Part shown: in pieces, positions 1-10,092 of the stretch
Position numbering within the stretch: position 1 is the first letter of the stretch
Layout: every line of letters starts with the position of its first letter
From: Flavobacteriaceae bacterium NBU2977
GTDB taxonomy: Bacteria > Bacteroidota > Bacteroidia > Flavobacteriales > Flavobacteriaceae
Direction: 5' to 3'
NCBI GenBank assembly: GCA_019931105.1
Contig: JAIOUW010000002.1
Coordinates: forward strand, 868,001-932,000
Length of the DNA stretch: 64,000 bases
The notes under the pieces: model-generated
The model's input: the letters and a program-made list of their open reading frames with translations, nothing else
What the model was told of the DNA's origin: nothing
The model's database searches: none
Position numbers and translations under genes: made by a program

Positions 1-1640
1 TTTACATGCAACCCCTAACCGAACTGCACTTGGACCCCAACTACTATACTTTTGATTTTAGCAGGGTCAAGGCAAGCAAGTCGGTATTGATCAGTCTAGG
101 TTTTATCGCCCTTTTTTTGTTGTTATTGGGCTGCATTAATTTTATCAACCTCAATACCGCACAGGCTACTCAGCGCGCCAAGGAAATAGGGGTGCGTAAA
201 ACGTTGGGAAGTTCTAAAAAGCAACTTGTCTTTCAATTTTTGGCGGAGACCTTATTGTTGACAATTTTTGCATCGGCACTTTCGATCGTATTTTCATACT
301 GGTTACTTCAAGCGTTTTCCGATTTCATTCCAGAAGGTCTTGATTTTGGGCTTTTCAGTGAACCGTGGGTAATCGTGGGCATATTGGTTCTTTTGGCTTT
401 GGTAACCTTGCTATCAGGATTTTATCCCGCTCTTGTGCTTTCAAGCTACCGGCCGGTAGCTGTACTTAAGAGCCAAATCTCCCAAAAAAGTGAAAAAACG
501 ACCCTACGCAAATACCTGACCGTTTTTCAATTTAGTGTTGCCCAAGTATTCGTCATAGCAACATTCTTGGTCGGAAAACAAATCGACTATTTAATGACTA
601 AGGATATGGGCTTTCGAACTGAGGCCATTGCTTCAGTCAGAACACCTTGGCATGTGCCCGGACCTGAAAAGCGCACATTGCTGGCCGAAAGGATCGAGGC
701 GTTGCCCATGGTGCAGAGACTAAGTTTAAGTGGGAATCCTCCAGCGTCGAACAGTACCAGTTCCACTTATGTAACCTATATGGACGGGGAAAGGGAGATT
801 GTTTCCATTCTCCAGCTGCTGCGAGGGGATATGGAATATCTCAATCTTTATGATATTCCCCTTTTGGCCGGACGTGATAGACTGAACGATACCATTCGTG
901 AATATGTGATCAATGATACCTTTAGAAAACAGTTAGGCTTTAAGACACCCGAAGAAGCTATTGACAAAAGAATAGGTCGGAACGATGCCAAATACCCCAT
1001 AGTCGGGGTCGTGGCCGATTTTAATCAACGATCCTTAAAAACGGCTGTGAAGCCCATGGCCATCGTTGGGGATTGGGACCCCGACCGTAGCCAGTTCAAT
1101 ACAGTTCATTTCTCGTTTCAGACCGATGATGTTAGCGGTTGGTCCGAAGCCATCGCGCAAATAGAGTCCATTTGGAACGATGTGTATCCCGATGTAGAGT
1201 TTGAATTGACCTTCATGGACGACACCATTAAAAGATTTTATGAAAGTGAACGCAGGACCTCTACCCTATTAAAATGGGCCATGGGGTTATCGATCGCCAT
1301 CAGTTGTTTAGGGCTTTTTGGCTTGGTCGTCTACACCACCGAACGGCGTACAAAGGAAATCGGTATACGAAAAGTACTAGGGGCCTCCCTATTGCAATTG
1401 AACATCTTGCTCTGCACAGAGTTTTTGGTCCTCGTCGGTATCGCCTTTGTGATTGCGGCCCCTGTCGCTTGGTACGGACTACATCAATGGTTAGAAGATT
1501 TTGCCTATAAAACCGAATTAAGTGCATGGATATTTATATTGAGCGGAATTATCATGGCTTTTATTTCACTGATAATCATGAGTATAAGAACTATTGCCAA
1601 GGCCAATACAAACCCGGTAAAAAGTTTACGAACCGAATGA
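1..1640 (+). CDS. MacB/FtsX-type ABC transporter permease, 5' end missing
   Basis: Large inner-membrane permease subunit of a MacB-like ABC exporter. The frame is already open at base 1, so the real start lies left of the window; the first ATG visible (base 6) is internal. An FtsX domain with four membrane stretches lies near residues 28-155 of the visible part (starting with the family hallmark INLNTAQATQRAKEIGVRKT), followed by a periplasmic MacB_PCD-like segment and a second FtsX domain in the last 120 residues (RRTKEIGIRKVLGAS repeats the coupling-helix motif that contacts the ATPase). The double FtsX layout of about 800 residues is usual in Bacteroidota. The ATPase partner is not in view. 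A homologous gene follows in the same direction after 110 bases. Substrate unknown. Confidence 0.93.
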   Translation, partial: YMQPLTELHLDPNYYTFDFSRVKASKSVLISLGFIALFLLLLGCINFINLNTAQATQRAKEIGVRKTLGSSKKQLVFQFLAETLLLTIFASALSIVFSYWLLQAFSDFIPEGLDFGLFSEPWVIVGILVLLALVTLLSGFYPALVLSSYRPVAVLKSQISQKSEKTTLRKYLTVFQFSVAQVFVIATFLVGKQIDYLMTKDMGFRTEAIASVRTPWHVPGPEKRTLLAERIEALPMVQRLSLSGNPPASNSTSSTYVTYMDGEREIVSILQLLRGDMEYLNLYDIPLLAGRDRLNDTIREYVINDTFRKQLGFKTPEEAIDKRIGRNDAKYPIVGVVADFNQRSLKTAVKPMAIVGDWDPDRSQFNTVHFSFQTDDVSGWSEAIAQIESIWNDVYPDVEFELTFMDDTIKRFYESERRTSTLLKWAMGLSIAISCLGLFGLVVYTTERRTKEIGIRKVLGASLLQLNILLCTEFLVLVGIAFVIAAPVAWYGLHQWLEDFAYKTELSAWIFILSGIIMAFISLIIMSIRTIAKANTNPVKSLRTE

Positions 1641-1642
1641 AA

Positions 1643-1733
1643 AGCCCCCTCTAACTCCCCCGAAGGGGAGAAAACTGAAATACTAAATTAATGCCGAATC
1701 CATTCCCCCTCCTTCGGAGGGGGCTAGAGGGAG
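1643..1733. repeat. REP-like G/C-rich inverted repeat between two permease genes
   Basis: Two compact hairpins (CTCCCC-CGAA-GGGGAG, and CCCCCTCC-TTC-GGAGGGGG) sit in the 110-base gap. The outer arms AGCCCCCTC near 1643 and GAGGGGGCT at 1717-1725 can also pair with each other. G/C-rich elements of this form are common intergenic repeats in Flavobacteriaceae. It could terminate the first permease transcript or simply be a dispersed repeat; there is no clear U-run. Confidence 0.6.
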
Positions 1734-1750
1734 GCCGATAAACAAAAGCC

Positions 1751-4168
1751 ATGTATAAACTATTCCTAAAAATCGCGACACGCTATCTACTTAAAAATAA
1801 ACTATACTCGTTTATCAACATTTTTGGGCTGGCCATCGGCATCGCCTCTTTCTTTCTGATCATGCTCTATGTGCATTACGAAAGAAGCTATGACAAATTC
1901 GAGGGTTCTGAAAACGTATATCGCGTGTATATGGATTATCTCGAAGGTGGCGAATGGGTTCCAGGCGATGCAAATGCGTATATTGTAAGTGGGCCAACAC
2001 TAAAGGATGAGTTTCCCGAGGTACAGGATTATGTAAGGCTGCGTCATACGAACGACGCCGTTCTCATACATGATGATAGGGTTTTTGAAGACAATAGGGG
2101 CTCGTTGGCAGACCCTTCCTTTTTCCAAATTTTTGACCGCACGTTGGCTAAGGGCGATGTAAACAATGCTCTGAATGAGCCCTACTCCCTTGTTTTGACC
2201 GAATCGTTGGCCGAAAAGATTTTCGGCAATGAAGATGCCCTGGGCAAGACGTTAAAAGTATTTAGCAGTGATAGCCCTCTTTTTACCGTGACCGGAGTTC
2301 TTGCCGATAGCCCGAGAAATACCCATATCAAGAATGACGTTTTGATTTCCTTTAAAACTTTTCATACCTGGGAGGCTTTCGAACGCGACTGGCAATATAC
2401 ATGGAACCAAAACATGTATTTTACCTATTTGAAGCTGGATCCCTTGGCCAATGCCAATGCGTTTAAAAAGAAGGTAATGAATTTTAAGGTAGAAGACCTG
2501 CCTTATGAAAGGCATAACATCGAACCCTTGGAAGATATTCACCTGTACTCAGATAAGCCTTATGAGGCCGAGGCAAACGGCAGTGCAAATCGGGTCACGT
2601 TTCTATTGGCCATTGCATTGATAATTCTCATACTCTCTTGGCTAAATTATGTAAACCTTTCCACGGCCAAATCGCTCGAAAGGGCCAAGGAAACAGGAAT
2701 ACGAAAAGTGGCAGGGGCACAGAAACCTCAAATCATGCTACAATCATTTTTAGAGTCGTTATTACTGAATCTATTGGCCATAATAATCGCGGTTTCGATC
2801 GTCTTACTTGTCTTGCCTATATTTAACAACTATGCCGGCATGGTACTAAAGGTCGATCTTTCGAACGTCATAGATTTTATACCAATATTAGGTTTTGTAT
2901 TGTTCGGGGCTTTGGTATCAGGCCTGTATCCGGCCATGGTCTTGAGCAAGTACACTCCTGCAAAGTCGCTTAAGGGAAAGATACAAACCACCGGAAGTGG
3001 CCCGATTATTAGAAAGGTCTTGATAATGGGGCAATTTTTCGCAACGATCGTTTTATTGATCGGTACTATAGTCGTTACAAAACAAATTCGTTTCATTCAG
3101 AATCAGCCCATCGGTGTAGACTTACATCAAGTCGTCGCCCTTAACGGACAGATATTGAGTGCGATGCCTGATTCCTTATTTGTCAAAAATTTGGAAACCT
3201 TTAAACATGAACTTGAAAATTTTCCTTTTGTCGAAGCTACCGCAGGGGCTGAAACCTATCCGGGTGGAGGATATGATGAACTCAATTCAAATGCCGGCAT
3301 TACCTTTCCAAATGGGATTCGAGATGACATAAGAATCACCTATAACTATGGGGTACACCCCGATTATTTTAAGTTGATGGACCTGGAATTCCTTGCCGGA
3401 GAACCTTTTAAGGAAAACTCGAGCGGTGAAAGCGACAAAGTCGTCTTGAACGAAAAGTTCGTAAGATTTATGGAGATTACAGATATGCAGGAAGCCGTAA
3501 GCAAAACCATGAAAATCTTTGGAGAAGAACGTATTATTTCCGGGGTTATCAAAGACTATCATCATTTCGGTCTAAAAACGGGTATTGAACCGATGCTGTT
3601 GCGATACGAATCCAACGGAGATAAACTTCTTGTAAAATTCAATCAAACGGCACTTTCATCAAATGGTATGACCAACGCCCTTGCACAGATTGAAAACAAA
3701 TGGAAAGAACTGTTTCCAAAAAGCACCTTCAACTATACCTTCTTAGATCAAAAGTTCGAAGCGCAGTATAATGAGGATAAGACCTTCGGTTCTGCATTTC
3801 AAATATTTACGGTTTTAGCAATACTTATTGCTTCTATGGGGTTGTTCGGGCTTACCTCCTACACTTGCATACAAAGAAAAAAAGAAATTGGCGTTCGAAA
3901 GGTCAACGGTGCGAGCATTGCCCAAATATTGGCCTTATTGAACAAAGATTTCGTAAAATGGGTAGGCCTGGCCTTTATCATTGCCGTACCCGTTTCATGG
4001 TATGTCATGAACAAGTGGCTCGAAGGTTTTGCCTACAAAACGACCATGAACTGGTGGATATTCGCCATAGCTGGAATTACGGCATTGACAATCGCAATGC
4101 TCACGGTAAGCTGGCAAAGTTTTAAGGCCGCGATTGCCAACCCAGTCGATGCTTTACGTGATGAGTAG
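1751..4168 (+). CDS. MacB/FtsX-type ABC transporter permease
   Basis: Complete 805-residue permease, homologous to the gene just upstream. An N-terminal membrane helix (about residues 20-41) precedes a periplasmic MacB_PCD region. The first FtsX domain spans roughly 283-400 with the motif NYVNLSTAKSLERAKETGIRK. A second periplasmic region follows, then a C-terminal FtsX domain at about 685-800 (CIQRKKEIGVRKVNGAS). In this family two FtsX domains pair with a soluble ATPase to drive mechanotransmission across the envelope, exporting peptides or lipoproteins or acting as a toxic-compound pump. Tandem arrays of such permeases without a linked ATPase are frequent in Bacteroidota. The start at 1751 fits the family N-terminus (MYKLFLKIATRYLLKNK). 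Substrate unknown. Confidence 0.94.
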   Translation: MYKLFLKIATRYLLKNKLYSFINIFGLAIGIASFFLIMLYVHYERSYDKFEGSENVYRVYMDYLEGGEWVPGDANAYIVSGPTLKDEFPEVQDYVRLRHTNDAVLIHDDRVFEDNRGSLADPSFFQIFDRTLAKGDVNNALNEPYSLVLTESLAEKIFGNEDALGKTLKVFSSDSPLFTVTGVLADSPRNTHIKNDVLISFKTFHTWEAFERDWQYTWNQNMYFTYLKLDPLANANAFKKKVMNFKVEDLPYERHNIEPLEDIHLYSDKPYEAEANGSANRVTFLLAIALIILILSWLNYVNLSTAKSLERAKETGIRKVAGAQKPQIMLQSFLESLLLNLLAIIIAVSIVLLVLPIFNNYAGMVLKVDLSNVIDFIPILGFVLFGALVSGLYPAMVLSKYTPAKSLKGKIQTTGSGPIIRKVLIMGQFFATIVLLIGTIVVTKQIRFIQNQPIGVDLHQVVALNGQILSAMPDSLFVKNLETFKHELENFPFVEATAGAETYPGGGYDELNSNAGITFPNGIRDDIRITYNYGVHPDYFKLMDLEFLAGEPFKENSSGESDKVVLNEKFVRFMEITDMQEAVSKTMKIFGEERIISGVIKDYHHFGLKTGIEPMLLRYESNGDKLLVKFNQTALSSNGMTNALAQIENKWKELFPKSTFNYTFLDQKFEAQYNEDKTFGSAFQIFTVLAILIASMGLFGLTSYTCIQRKKEIGVRKVNGASIAQILALLNKDFVKWVGLAFIIAVPVSWYVMNKWLEGFAYKTTMNWWIFAIAGITALTIAMLTVSWQSFKAAIANPVDALRDE

Positions 4169-4291
4169 ACCGATTTTTGTCTCTTCTGTAGTATCTTTAT
4201 CAAGTATCTTGGTTTTAACCTGTTAGGGGTAGGTCTTTGCATCAAATGCATTGGTGGCCTCCCCCTTATTCACTATGCGCAAAGATCAAAA

Positions 4292-4876
4292 ATGGGGTTT
4301 AAAAAGTTTATTCTATTATCTTTTCTCTGTATAAGTTCTGCGTTTTCACAATCGCTTGAAGGATATGATCTTTGGTTGGGACACGCCAAAATTCAACGAC
4401 CATCTTTGATTGAAGCATATAACGATTTGGCCTCTTCGGTTTATTTTCAAGATGGAACGAGCACACTTAAGGTAGCCAAGCAAGAAATGGACACCGCACT
4501 TGAAAAAATGTTGGGGCGGATACCTGATTTCACGAACTCGATAAATTCCGATAACACTATAATCGTCTCAAAAGGCTCTTTTTTGCCGAAAGCGGTTGTC
4601 AAATCGCTTCAAAAAGACCTTCAAAAGATTGGAAACGAAGGATTTGTGATTAAATCCGTATCACACAACGAAAAAGATGTTCTTGTGGTCACTGCCAACG
4701 ATGACATAGGTATTCTATATGGTATTTTTCGATTGTTGCACTTGATAAAGACCGGACAATCCTTAACAGGAATAAATTGGGTCGATGCCCCGAAAATCGA
4801 TATCCGAATGCTTAACCATTGGGATAATCTCGACCGCGTTCGACCCGGCAATTTGCAACCATCCTATTTTCAGTGA
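4292..4876 (+). pseudogene. GH67 alpha-glucuronidase, N-terminal fragment only
   Basis: The frame has a signal peptide (residues 1-19, cut after AFSQ) and reads like the N-terminal domain of glycoside hydrolase family 67: the LWLGHAKI stretch, the NDDIGILYGIFRLLHLI segment and the RMLNHWDNLDR motif. GH67 enzymes are about 700 residues and remove methyl-glucuronic acid from xylo-oligosaccharides. Here the homology stops right after NLDR (about 4839) and the frame ends 13 codons later at residue 194, so the catalytic TIM barrel is absent. The rest of the gene is nowhere in the window. The break lies about 135 bases from the end of the RND operon, so a deletion or insertion that brought in the efflux/sulfur region probably removed it. 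Family assignment from motif recognition. Confidence 0.75.
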
Positions 4877-4975
4877 TTTATTTAATTTCGATTAATCGAA
4901 ATCAAGTTGGCAGTCAAAAGGAAATCCCTTGCTAACCACTATCACCCTTTTCATAGGTTTGTCCGATAACAATCC

Positions 4976-5164
4976 CTACCCCTTTTTTATGCCCAATTTC
5001 AACAGGATGGTCTCCAACAGACACCACTTGGTAAACGCCGATTGAATCAAGTTGACCCCGATGAATACGGTAAACCATAACCAGTTGATATTTACGTACA
5101 CGGCCAATACGACACTCAATAAAACGAATGTACCTACAATGACCCTAAAATATGTATTTAGCAT
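4976..5164 (-). CDS. DUF2892-type small membrane protein
   Basis: 62 residues, nearly all hydrophobic, with two likely membrane helices (about 7-25 and 28-46) and a short polar tail (KLGIKKG). It resembles the YgaP C-terminal/DUF2892 family, which is often fused or linked to rhodanese domains. It is the last gene of the TolC-MFP-RND-PII operon, 33 bases behind the PII-like gene and on the same strand. A second DUF2892 gene lies at 16188-16394 in the same sulfur region, which supports a role linked to sulfane sulfur. The actual function is not known. Confidence 0.7.
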   Translation of the reverse strand: MLNTYFRVIVGTFVLLSVVLAVYVNINWLWFTVFIGVNLIQSAFTKWCLLETILLKLGIKKG

Positions 5165-5197
5165 TTCTCTTGTTTTTAAAAAAATGTTTATAATTGA

Positions 5198-5503
5198 TTA
5201 AATCGATCTTTCAATAGGAACCACGACAGCCTTGATCGGGTTGTTGGTCTCCAGATTGGCATTGAATTCTTTTATCAGGCCGAAGAGTGTTTCAATGTTC
5301 GTTTCCTCGGTAAACGAAAAGAACAGGTTCGATTCGACTCCCCCCTTCTCGCTTGGGAACCAGCTGGCCGTGCGCACCATGGACGTAGGGTTCTTATATC
5401 CATCAATGTGGCTTTCACTGAAGCTCTCGATATTCGCTTTTTTGAACAGTTTCAGAATATCTTTTTCGAACTGTTCTACGACCGTGACGATTAATAATTT
5501 CAT
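5198..5503 (-). CDS. PII-like small cytoplasmic protein of RND operon
   Basis: 101 residues if the ATG at 5503 (MKLLIVTVVEQFEKDILKLF) is used; an ATG seven codons upstream (5524) is also possible, but the beta-strand-helix opening of the fold begins at MKLL. Alternating beta/alpha pattern and size match the PII/DUF3240-like ferredoxin-fold proteins often coded beside RND pumps. No signal peptide or membrane segment. It sits 54 bases (from the 5503 start) behind the RND permease gene and before the DUF2892 gene. By analogy it could sense a small ligand and tune the pump; this is inference. PII signature loops (T- and B-loop) are not recognisable. Confidence 0.6.
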   Translation of the reverse strand: MKLLIVTVVEQFEKDILKLFKKANIESFSESHIDGYKNPTSMVRTASWFPSEKGGVESNLFFSFTEETNIETLFGLIKEFNANLETNNPIKAVVVPIERSI

Positions 5504-5557
5504 AGATAAATGTTTTTGTGTCATTTCCGCTTTTTCGGTATTACCTAACGTGGTAGG

Positions 5558-8500
5558 TTATTCTTTTTCCTCAATCGAACCCTTCGTTTGCCGAAGCTCC
5601 GGCTCTGGATACTTCTTCCGCTCGATCATATAATAGACCAAAGGCACCACCAACAAAGTCAATACCGTTGATACTATGGTTCCGCCCATCAATGAAATGG
5701 CCAATCCCTGAAAAATGGGATCGAACAGAATGACAAAGGCACCGATGACCACCGTACCCGCGGTCAATAGAATGGGCGTAGTACGAACGGCACCGGCCTC
5801 GATAGCCGCTTGTTTTAAGGGAACACCTTCTGCCAAACGCAGATTGATAAAATCGATGAGCAATACCGAATTCCGTACCATGATACCCGCAAGGGCGATC
5901 ATTCCGATAAAGGAAGTGGCCGTGAAAAAAGCACCCATGATCCAATGGCCTAGAACGATTCCGATCAGTGACAAGGGTATCGCGACCATCATCACTACGG
6001 GAGCCTTGAAGTTCTGGAACCATCCGACGATCAAGATGTAGATCAAGATGATCGCCCCCATAAAAGCGATTCCCAAATCCCTAAACACCTCCAACGTAAT
6101 TTGCCATTCCCCGTCCCATTTAACGGTATAATCGTCTTCGAAATCAGGTTGGCCCAAGTACATTTCATTGATCTCATACCCTTGTGGCAGATCGATCGCC
6201 TTCAATTTTTCTTCCATACCTAGAATCGCATAGGCCGGACTTTCAAGCTTTCCGGCCATATCGGCCAGGACATAGACCACCCGCTTTTGGTTTTTGCGGT
6301 AGATGCTCTTCGGGCTAATGGTTTCCTCAATGTTTACCAAATCGACAATGGGCACCATATTACCCAGCTTAGAAGCGATTTTCAATTGCGAAATATCATT
6401 GATGGTCGATTTTTCCTTCTCGTCCAAGGCCAAAACCAGACCGACCTGATCGGTGGCATTCTCATCGTATAGATTGGTTATCGCCCGGTTCGACAGCGCC
6501 ATATTCATGGTATAGGCGATCTGTTGCGGCGCAACACCGTACAGCATGGCTTTCTCCCTATCGATATCGAACTGATATTCGGTCTGATCGGCTTCCACCA
6601 TCCAGTCGATATCCACCACATCGTCGGTTTTTTTCAAGATATGCCGTATGCTATCGGCAATCCTCATCTGCTCACCATAATCGGGGCCATAGACTTCGGC
6701 CACAATGGTCGATAGCACCGGAGGCCCTGGCGGCACCTCCACTACCTTTACGTTCGCATTATATTCGGCGGCGATCTTTTGGATCTCGGGCCGAAGCAGT
6801 TTCGCAATGTCGTGGCTTTGTGCCGAGCGCTCCCCCTTGTCGACCAAATTCACTTGAATGTCGGCCATGTTGCTCCCGCCGCGCAGATCATAATGGCGTA
6901 CCAAACCGTTAAAGGTTATTGGCGCGGAAGTACCGATATAGTTCTGGTAGTTCACAACTTCCGAACGCGTTGAAAGGTATTGTGCGATTTCCCGGGCTAC
7001 GACCGCCGTGCGTTCGAGGGTGGTACCTTCCGGCATGTCTATGATTACTTGAAACTCGTTTTTGTTGTCAAAAGGCAACATCTTAACGGCGACCGATTTG
7101 GTGAAGAACAGTACCATCGAGCCTATGAGCATTAAAAAGGTCAATCCCAAGAAAATCCAACGCTTACCGCTGTTTTCTATCAACGGATGCTCGAATCTGT
7201 TATAGATCCTATAAATCAAGGTGTCCTCCAAAGGTTTTTCCTCCTTCTCTTCTTTGGAACTGGCAGATTTGTTCTTTTCCCTAAGAAAAATATAGCCCAA
7301 ATACGGGGTAATGGTCAAGGCCACGAACAGCGATAAAATCATGGCGATAGATGCGCCAATGGGCATCGGGGCCATATAAGGGCCCATCAGTCCCGAAACG
7401 AAGGCCATCGGCAATACCGAGGCTATGACGGTAAACGTAGCCAAGATGGTCGGGTTACCGACCTCATTGATCGCATATAGGGCGGCCTGTTTGAACGGCA
7501 ACCGTTTCATCTTAAAATGCCGGTGCATGTTCTCTGCGATGATAATCGAGTCGTCCACGACGATACCCGTAACAAAGACCAAGGCGAAAAGGGTGATCCT
7601 GTTCAGGGTATAATCCAGCATATAGTAGCTCAACAAGGTCAGGGCAAACGTAATCGGAACCGATAAAAACACGACCAGACCACCGCGCCAGCCCATCGCC
7701 AGCATGACCACCAGCGTTACGGCGATGATAGACCCAATAAGGTGCAACAATAGTTCAGATACCTTGTGCGATGCCGTTTCCCCATAGTTTCTGGTAATCT
7801 CGACGTGCACGTCATCAGGAATCAATGTGCTGCGCAAATGGTCCACCTTATCGATAACGATATCGGCAATCTTCATGGCATCGGCACCCTTTCGCTTTGC
7901 TACGGAAATGGTAACCGCAGGGTATTCAGACTTGTAATCGGTCGCCTTGTCACTGGCCTGCCCAAAACCTAGGGAAACATAACTCTGAGGAATTTCGGGG
8001 CCATCGATGATATTCGCGATCTGTTTCAGATAGATCGGCTGGTTCTGCTGCACGCCCACCACGAGGTTCTCGACATCGCCGACCGAGGCCAGAAACTTGC
8101 CCGTGCTAACCAGAAACTCGGTATCGTTCTTATCGAAACTACCGGAGTTCAACTGTGCACTGTTCGCCTTGATCATTTCAGAAACCGATAAGAAATCGAG
8201 TCCGCTGGCGGCCAATTTATCCTTATCGAGTACCACGCGCAATTGACGGTCTTGATTACCGATCTTATGGGTAATCGCCACATCGTTCACTTTCTTGATC
8301 TCGCTTTCAAGTTCCTGCGCCATTTGGCTTAGTTGGTACCCGTCGTAATTCTCGCTCCACAATGTTAGGCCCAACATGGGTACATCGTCAATGGCCCGTG
8401 TCTTCACCAACGGAAACGTTACGCCCTGGGGCATTTGGTCCATGTGCTTGTTGATCTCGTTGTAGAGCTTTACGAACGAACGTTCGATATCTTCGCCCAC

Positions 8501-8803
8501 ATAGAACTGCACGATGACCATGCCCTGCTCCTTCATCGAGGTTGAATACACATATTCGACCCCCTTGATGTTCGAGATCAGTTTTTCCAAGGGTTTGATC
8601 ACGCGCGACTCCACTTCGGTAGGGCTCGCCCCGGGGTATCCCACAAAAATATCGGCCATCGGCACATCGATTTGCGGTTCTTCCTCCCTCGGGATCAAGA
8701 ACGAGCTGTACACCCCGATGACCATGAAAACGATCATCAGAAGTACCGTTAACTTACTGCCTATGAACATTTTGGCAATCTTGCCAGCTAGACCTTCCTT
8801 CAT
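5558..8803 (-). CDS. RND efflux transporter, inner-membrane pump subunit
   Basis: 1081-residue AcrB/HAE1-type proton antiporter that, with the adaptor and TolC coded upstream, forms a tripartite pump exporting substrates through the outer membrane. Visible: TM1 (about 13-33), the porter-domain opening DVPMADIFVGYPGASPTEVE, the TM4 proton-relay motif GIVVDDSIIIAEN with two aspartates, and a second half with the duplicated fold and ending in TM12. Length is normal. It lies third in a minus-strand operon (TolC, MFP, RND, PII-like, DUF2892) whose promoter carries the same palindrome as the sulfur genes. It lacks an obvious methionine-rich CusA-like relay, so a metal pump is not indicated; the substrate is unknown. 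Confidence 0.95.
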   Translation of the reverse strand: MKEGLAGKIAKMFIGSKLTVLLMIVFMVIGVYSSFLIPREEEPQIDVPMADIFVGYPGASPTEVESRVIKPLEKLISNIKGVEYVYSTSMKEQGMVIVQFYVGEDIERSFVKLYNEINKHMDQMPQGVTFPLVKTRAIDDVPMLGLTLWSENYDGYQLSQMAQELESEIKKVNDVAITHKIGNQDRQLRVVLDKDKLAASGLDFLSVSEMIKANSAQLNSGSFDKNDTEFLVSTGKFLASVGDVENLVVGVQQNQPIYLKQIANIIDGPEIPQSYVSLGFGQASDKATDYKSEYPAVTISVAKRKGADAMKIADIVIDKVDHLRSTLIPDDVHVEITRNYGETASHKVSELLLHLIGSIIAVTLVVMLAMGWRGGLVVFLSVPITFALTLLSYYMLDYTLNRITLFALVFVTGIVVDDSIIIAENMHRHFKMKRLPFKQAALYAINEVGNPTILATFTVIASVLPMAFVSGLMGPYMAPMPIGASIAMILSLFVALTITPYLGYIFLREKNKSASSKEEKEEKPLEDTLIYRIYNRFEHPLIENSGKRWIFLGLTFLMLIGSMVLFFTKSVAVKMLPFDNKNEFQVIIDMPEGTTLERTAVVAREIAQYLSTRSEVVNYQNYIGTSAPITFNGLVRHYDLRGGSNMADIQVNLVDKGERSAQSHDIAKLLRPEIQKIAAEYNANVKVVEVPPGPPVLSTIVAEVYGPDYGEQMRIADSIRHILKKTDDVVDIDWMVEADQTEYQFDIDREKAMLYGVAPQQIAYTMNMALSNRAITNLYDENATDQVGLVLALDEKEKSTINDISQLKIASKLGNMVPIVDLVNIEETISPKSIYRKNQKRVVYVLADMAGKLESPAYAILGMEEKLKAIDLPQGYEINEMYLGQPDFEDDYTVKWDGEWQITLEVFRDLGIAFMGAIILIYILIVGWFQNFKAPVVMMVAIPLSLIGIVLGHWIMGAFFTATSFIGMIALAGIMVRNSVLLIDFINLRLAEGVPLKQAAIEAGAVRTTPILLTAGTVVIGAFVILFDPIFQGLAISLMGGTIVSTVLTLLVVPLVYYMIERKKYPEPELRQTKGSIEEKE

Positions 8804-8932
8804 TTTTAATTCATTATAAGTGGGGCGTTTCCACCTGCCGAAGGGCAGGCGGGCGGGCTTTCCGCTTTTACTCCGTTGCGCCTATCGAGGCACATACGGG
8901 GTAACCGCTGCAATCCCTAACGCGGATCCCGT

Positions 8933-10015
8933 TTATTGATTTGAGATTTTTGCTCCGTTGTACAACTTCCCTTCGGCCGAAACGATGTATTGTTCATCGG
9001 GCGATAATCCCGAAAGCACTTCCACCCGGTCCCCGAAAGTCCTTCCCAGGCGCAACCAGCGCAAAAGTGCCGTATTGCTCTGGCTTACCGTATAGACGCC
9101 TTTCAATTGCCCGTTGTTCACGATGGCATCCACGGGGATCATTACGGCGGAACTCTTGGTTTTTCGCGCGACTGGAAACTGTACCGTGACATACATGCCC
9201 GACAATATTTTCGCATCGGTCGCATCGAGGACAACCTTGACCAAATATTGGCCACCAGTGTTTTTCGAAGATGTACTGATCTCGGTTACCTTTCCGTTCA
9301 CGGTTTGGCCAAGGGCCTTTAATTGCACCGTTACATCAGTATTCTTGCCGATTTCAAGAATCTCCGATTCGGGTACCATCGCCAATACCTGATAATTTTC
9401 TGGGGATTCCACTTCGAGCAAGGGCATCCCCGGATTGGCCATATCGCCGGCGTTTATGAACTTATTGGTCACTACGCCGCTGAACGGGGCGCGAATGTTC
9501 GCATAGCCCATTTGGGCGTTCACCTCATTCTTCATTTGATTGGCGGACTCCAACCTCGCCTTGGCCATATTGTAGTTCGCCGTAACATCGTCCAACTCCT
9601 TTTGCGACGCACTGTTTTCCTTAAAGAGCGTCGTGAATCTGTTATAGTCTTTCTCGGCATTGTCAAAGGCCGCCCGGGCTTCGGTTATTCCTGCGTTTAC
9701 CTGCGCCAGTTTGGCCGATACATCGGCATTGTTGACACTCAGTAGTAGCTGCCCGCTACGCACCTTTTCTCCTACCTGAACATAGATCTTATCGACATAA
9801 CCCATCATGCGTGTACTGATATCGGCACTTTTGACCGCTTCTACCTTGCCGCTGGCGGTCAAAAAAGAACTGCTATTATCTTCTGAAACGGTCTTGACCT
9901 GAACGGCTACCGCCGGGGAGTTATCGGCTACCCCTTTTTTGTCCTTACCGCCACAACTTGCCAATAATAGGGTCATGCCCAGGGTTACCGCTTGTATGTA
10001 TCTTTTGTTTTTCAT
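8933..10015 (-). CDS. RND efflux periplasmic adaptor (membrane fusion protein), lipoprotein
   Basis: 360 residues. A lipoprotein signal peptide ends in LLLASC (Cys21), so the protein is anchored by lipid in the periplasm. Domain order is that of HlyD/AcrA adaptors: a lipoyl half (about 60-90), a coiled-coil hairpin (about 95-165, rich in A, E, N and K), the second lipoyl half (GYANIRAPFSGVVTNKFINAG), a beta barrel and a membrane-proximal domain. It bridges the RND pump and TolC. The start ATG at 10015 gives a proper signal peptide. The 129-base gap to the pump gene holds a small G/C hairpin (CCTGCC-GAA-GGGCAGG near 8834-8850) but no U-run, so read-through is likely. Confidence 0.93.
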   Translation of the reverse strand: MKNKRYIQAVTLGMTLLLASCGGKDKKGVADNSPAVAVQVKTVSEDNSSSFLTASGKVEAVKSADISTRMMGYVDKIYVQVGEKVRSGQLLLSVNNADVSAKLAQVNAGITEARAAFDNAEKDYNRFTTLFKENSASQKELDDVTANYNMAKARLESANQMKNEVNAQMGYANIRAPFSGVVTNKFINAGDMANPGMPLLEVESPENYQVLAMVPESEILEIGKNTDVTVQLKALGQTVNGKVTEISTSSKNTGGQYLVKVVLDATDAKILSGMYVTVQFPVARKTKSSAVMIPVDAIVNNGQLKGVYTVSQSNTALLRWLRLGRTFGDRVEVLSGLSPDEQYIVSAEGKLYNGAKISNQ

Positions 10016-10092
10016 TGTTTTAGTTTATAGTACTTGTACAAATTCTTTAATAATCGTCCTTTATCTATTATCTATTTTTCATGTTCGCAATG

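Noticed and set aside
5558-8803. RND pump as a CusA-type copper exporter, because of the copper receptor nearby
   Set aside because: No methionine relay or CusB/CusF-like partner visible; regulated with sulfur genes instead.
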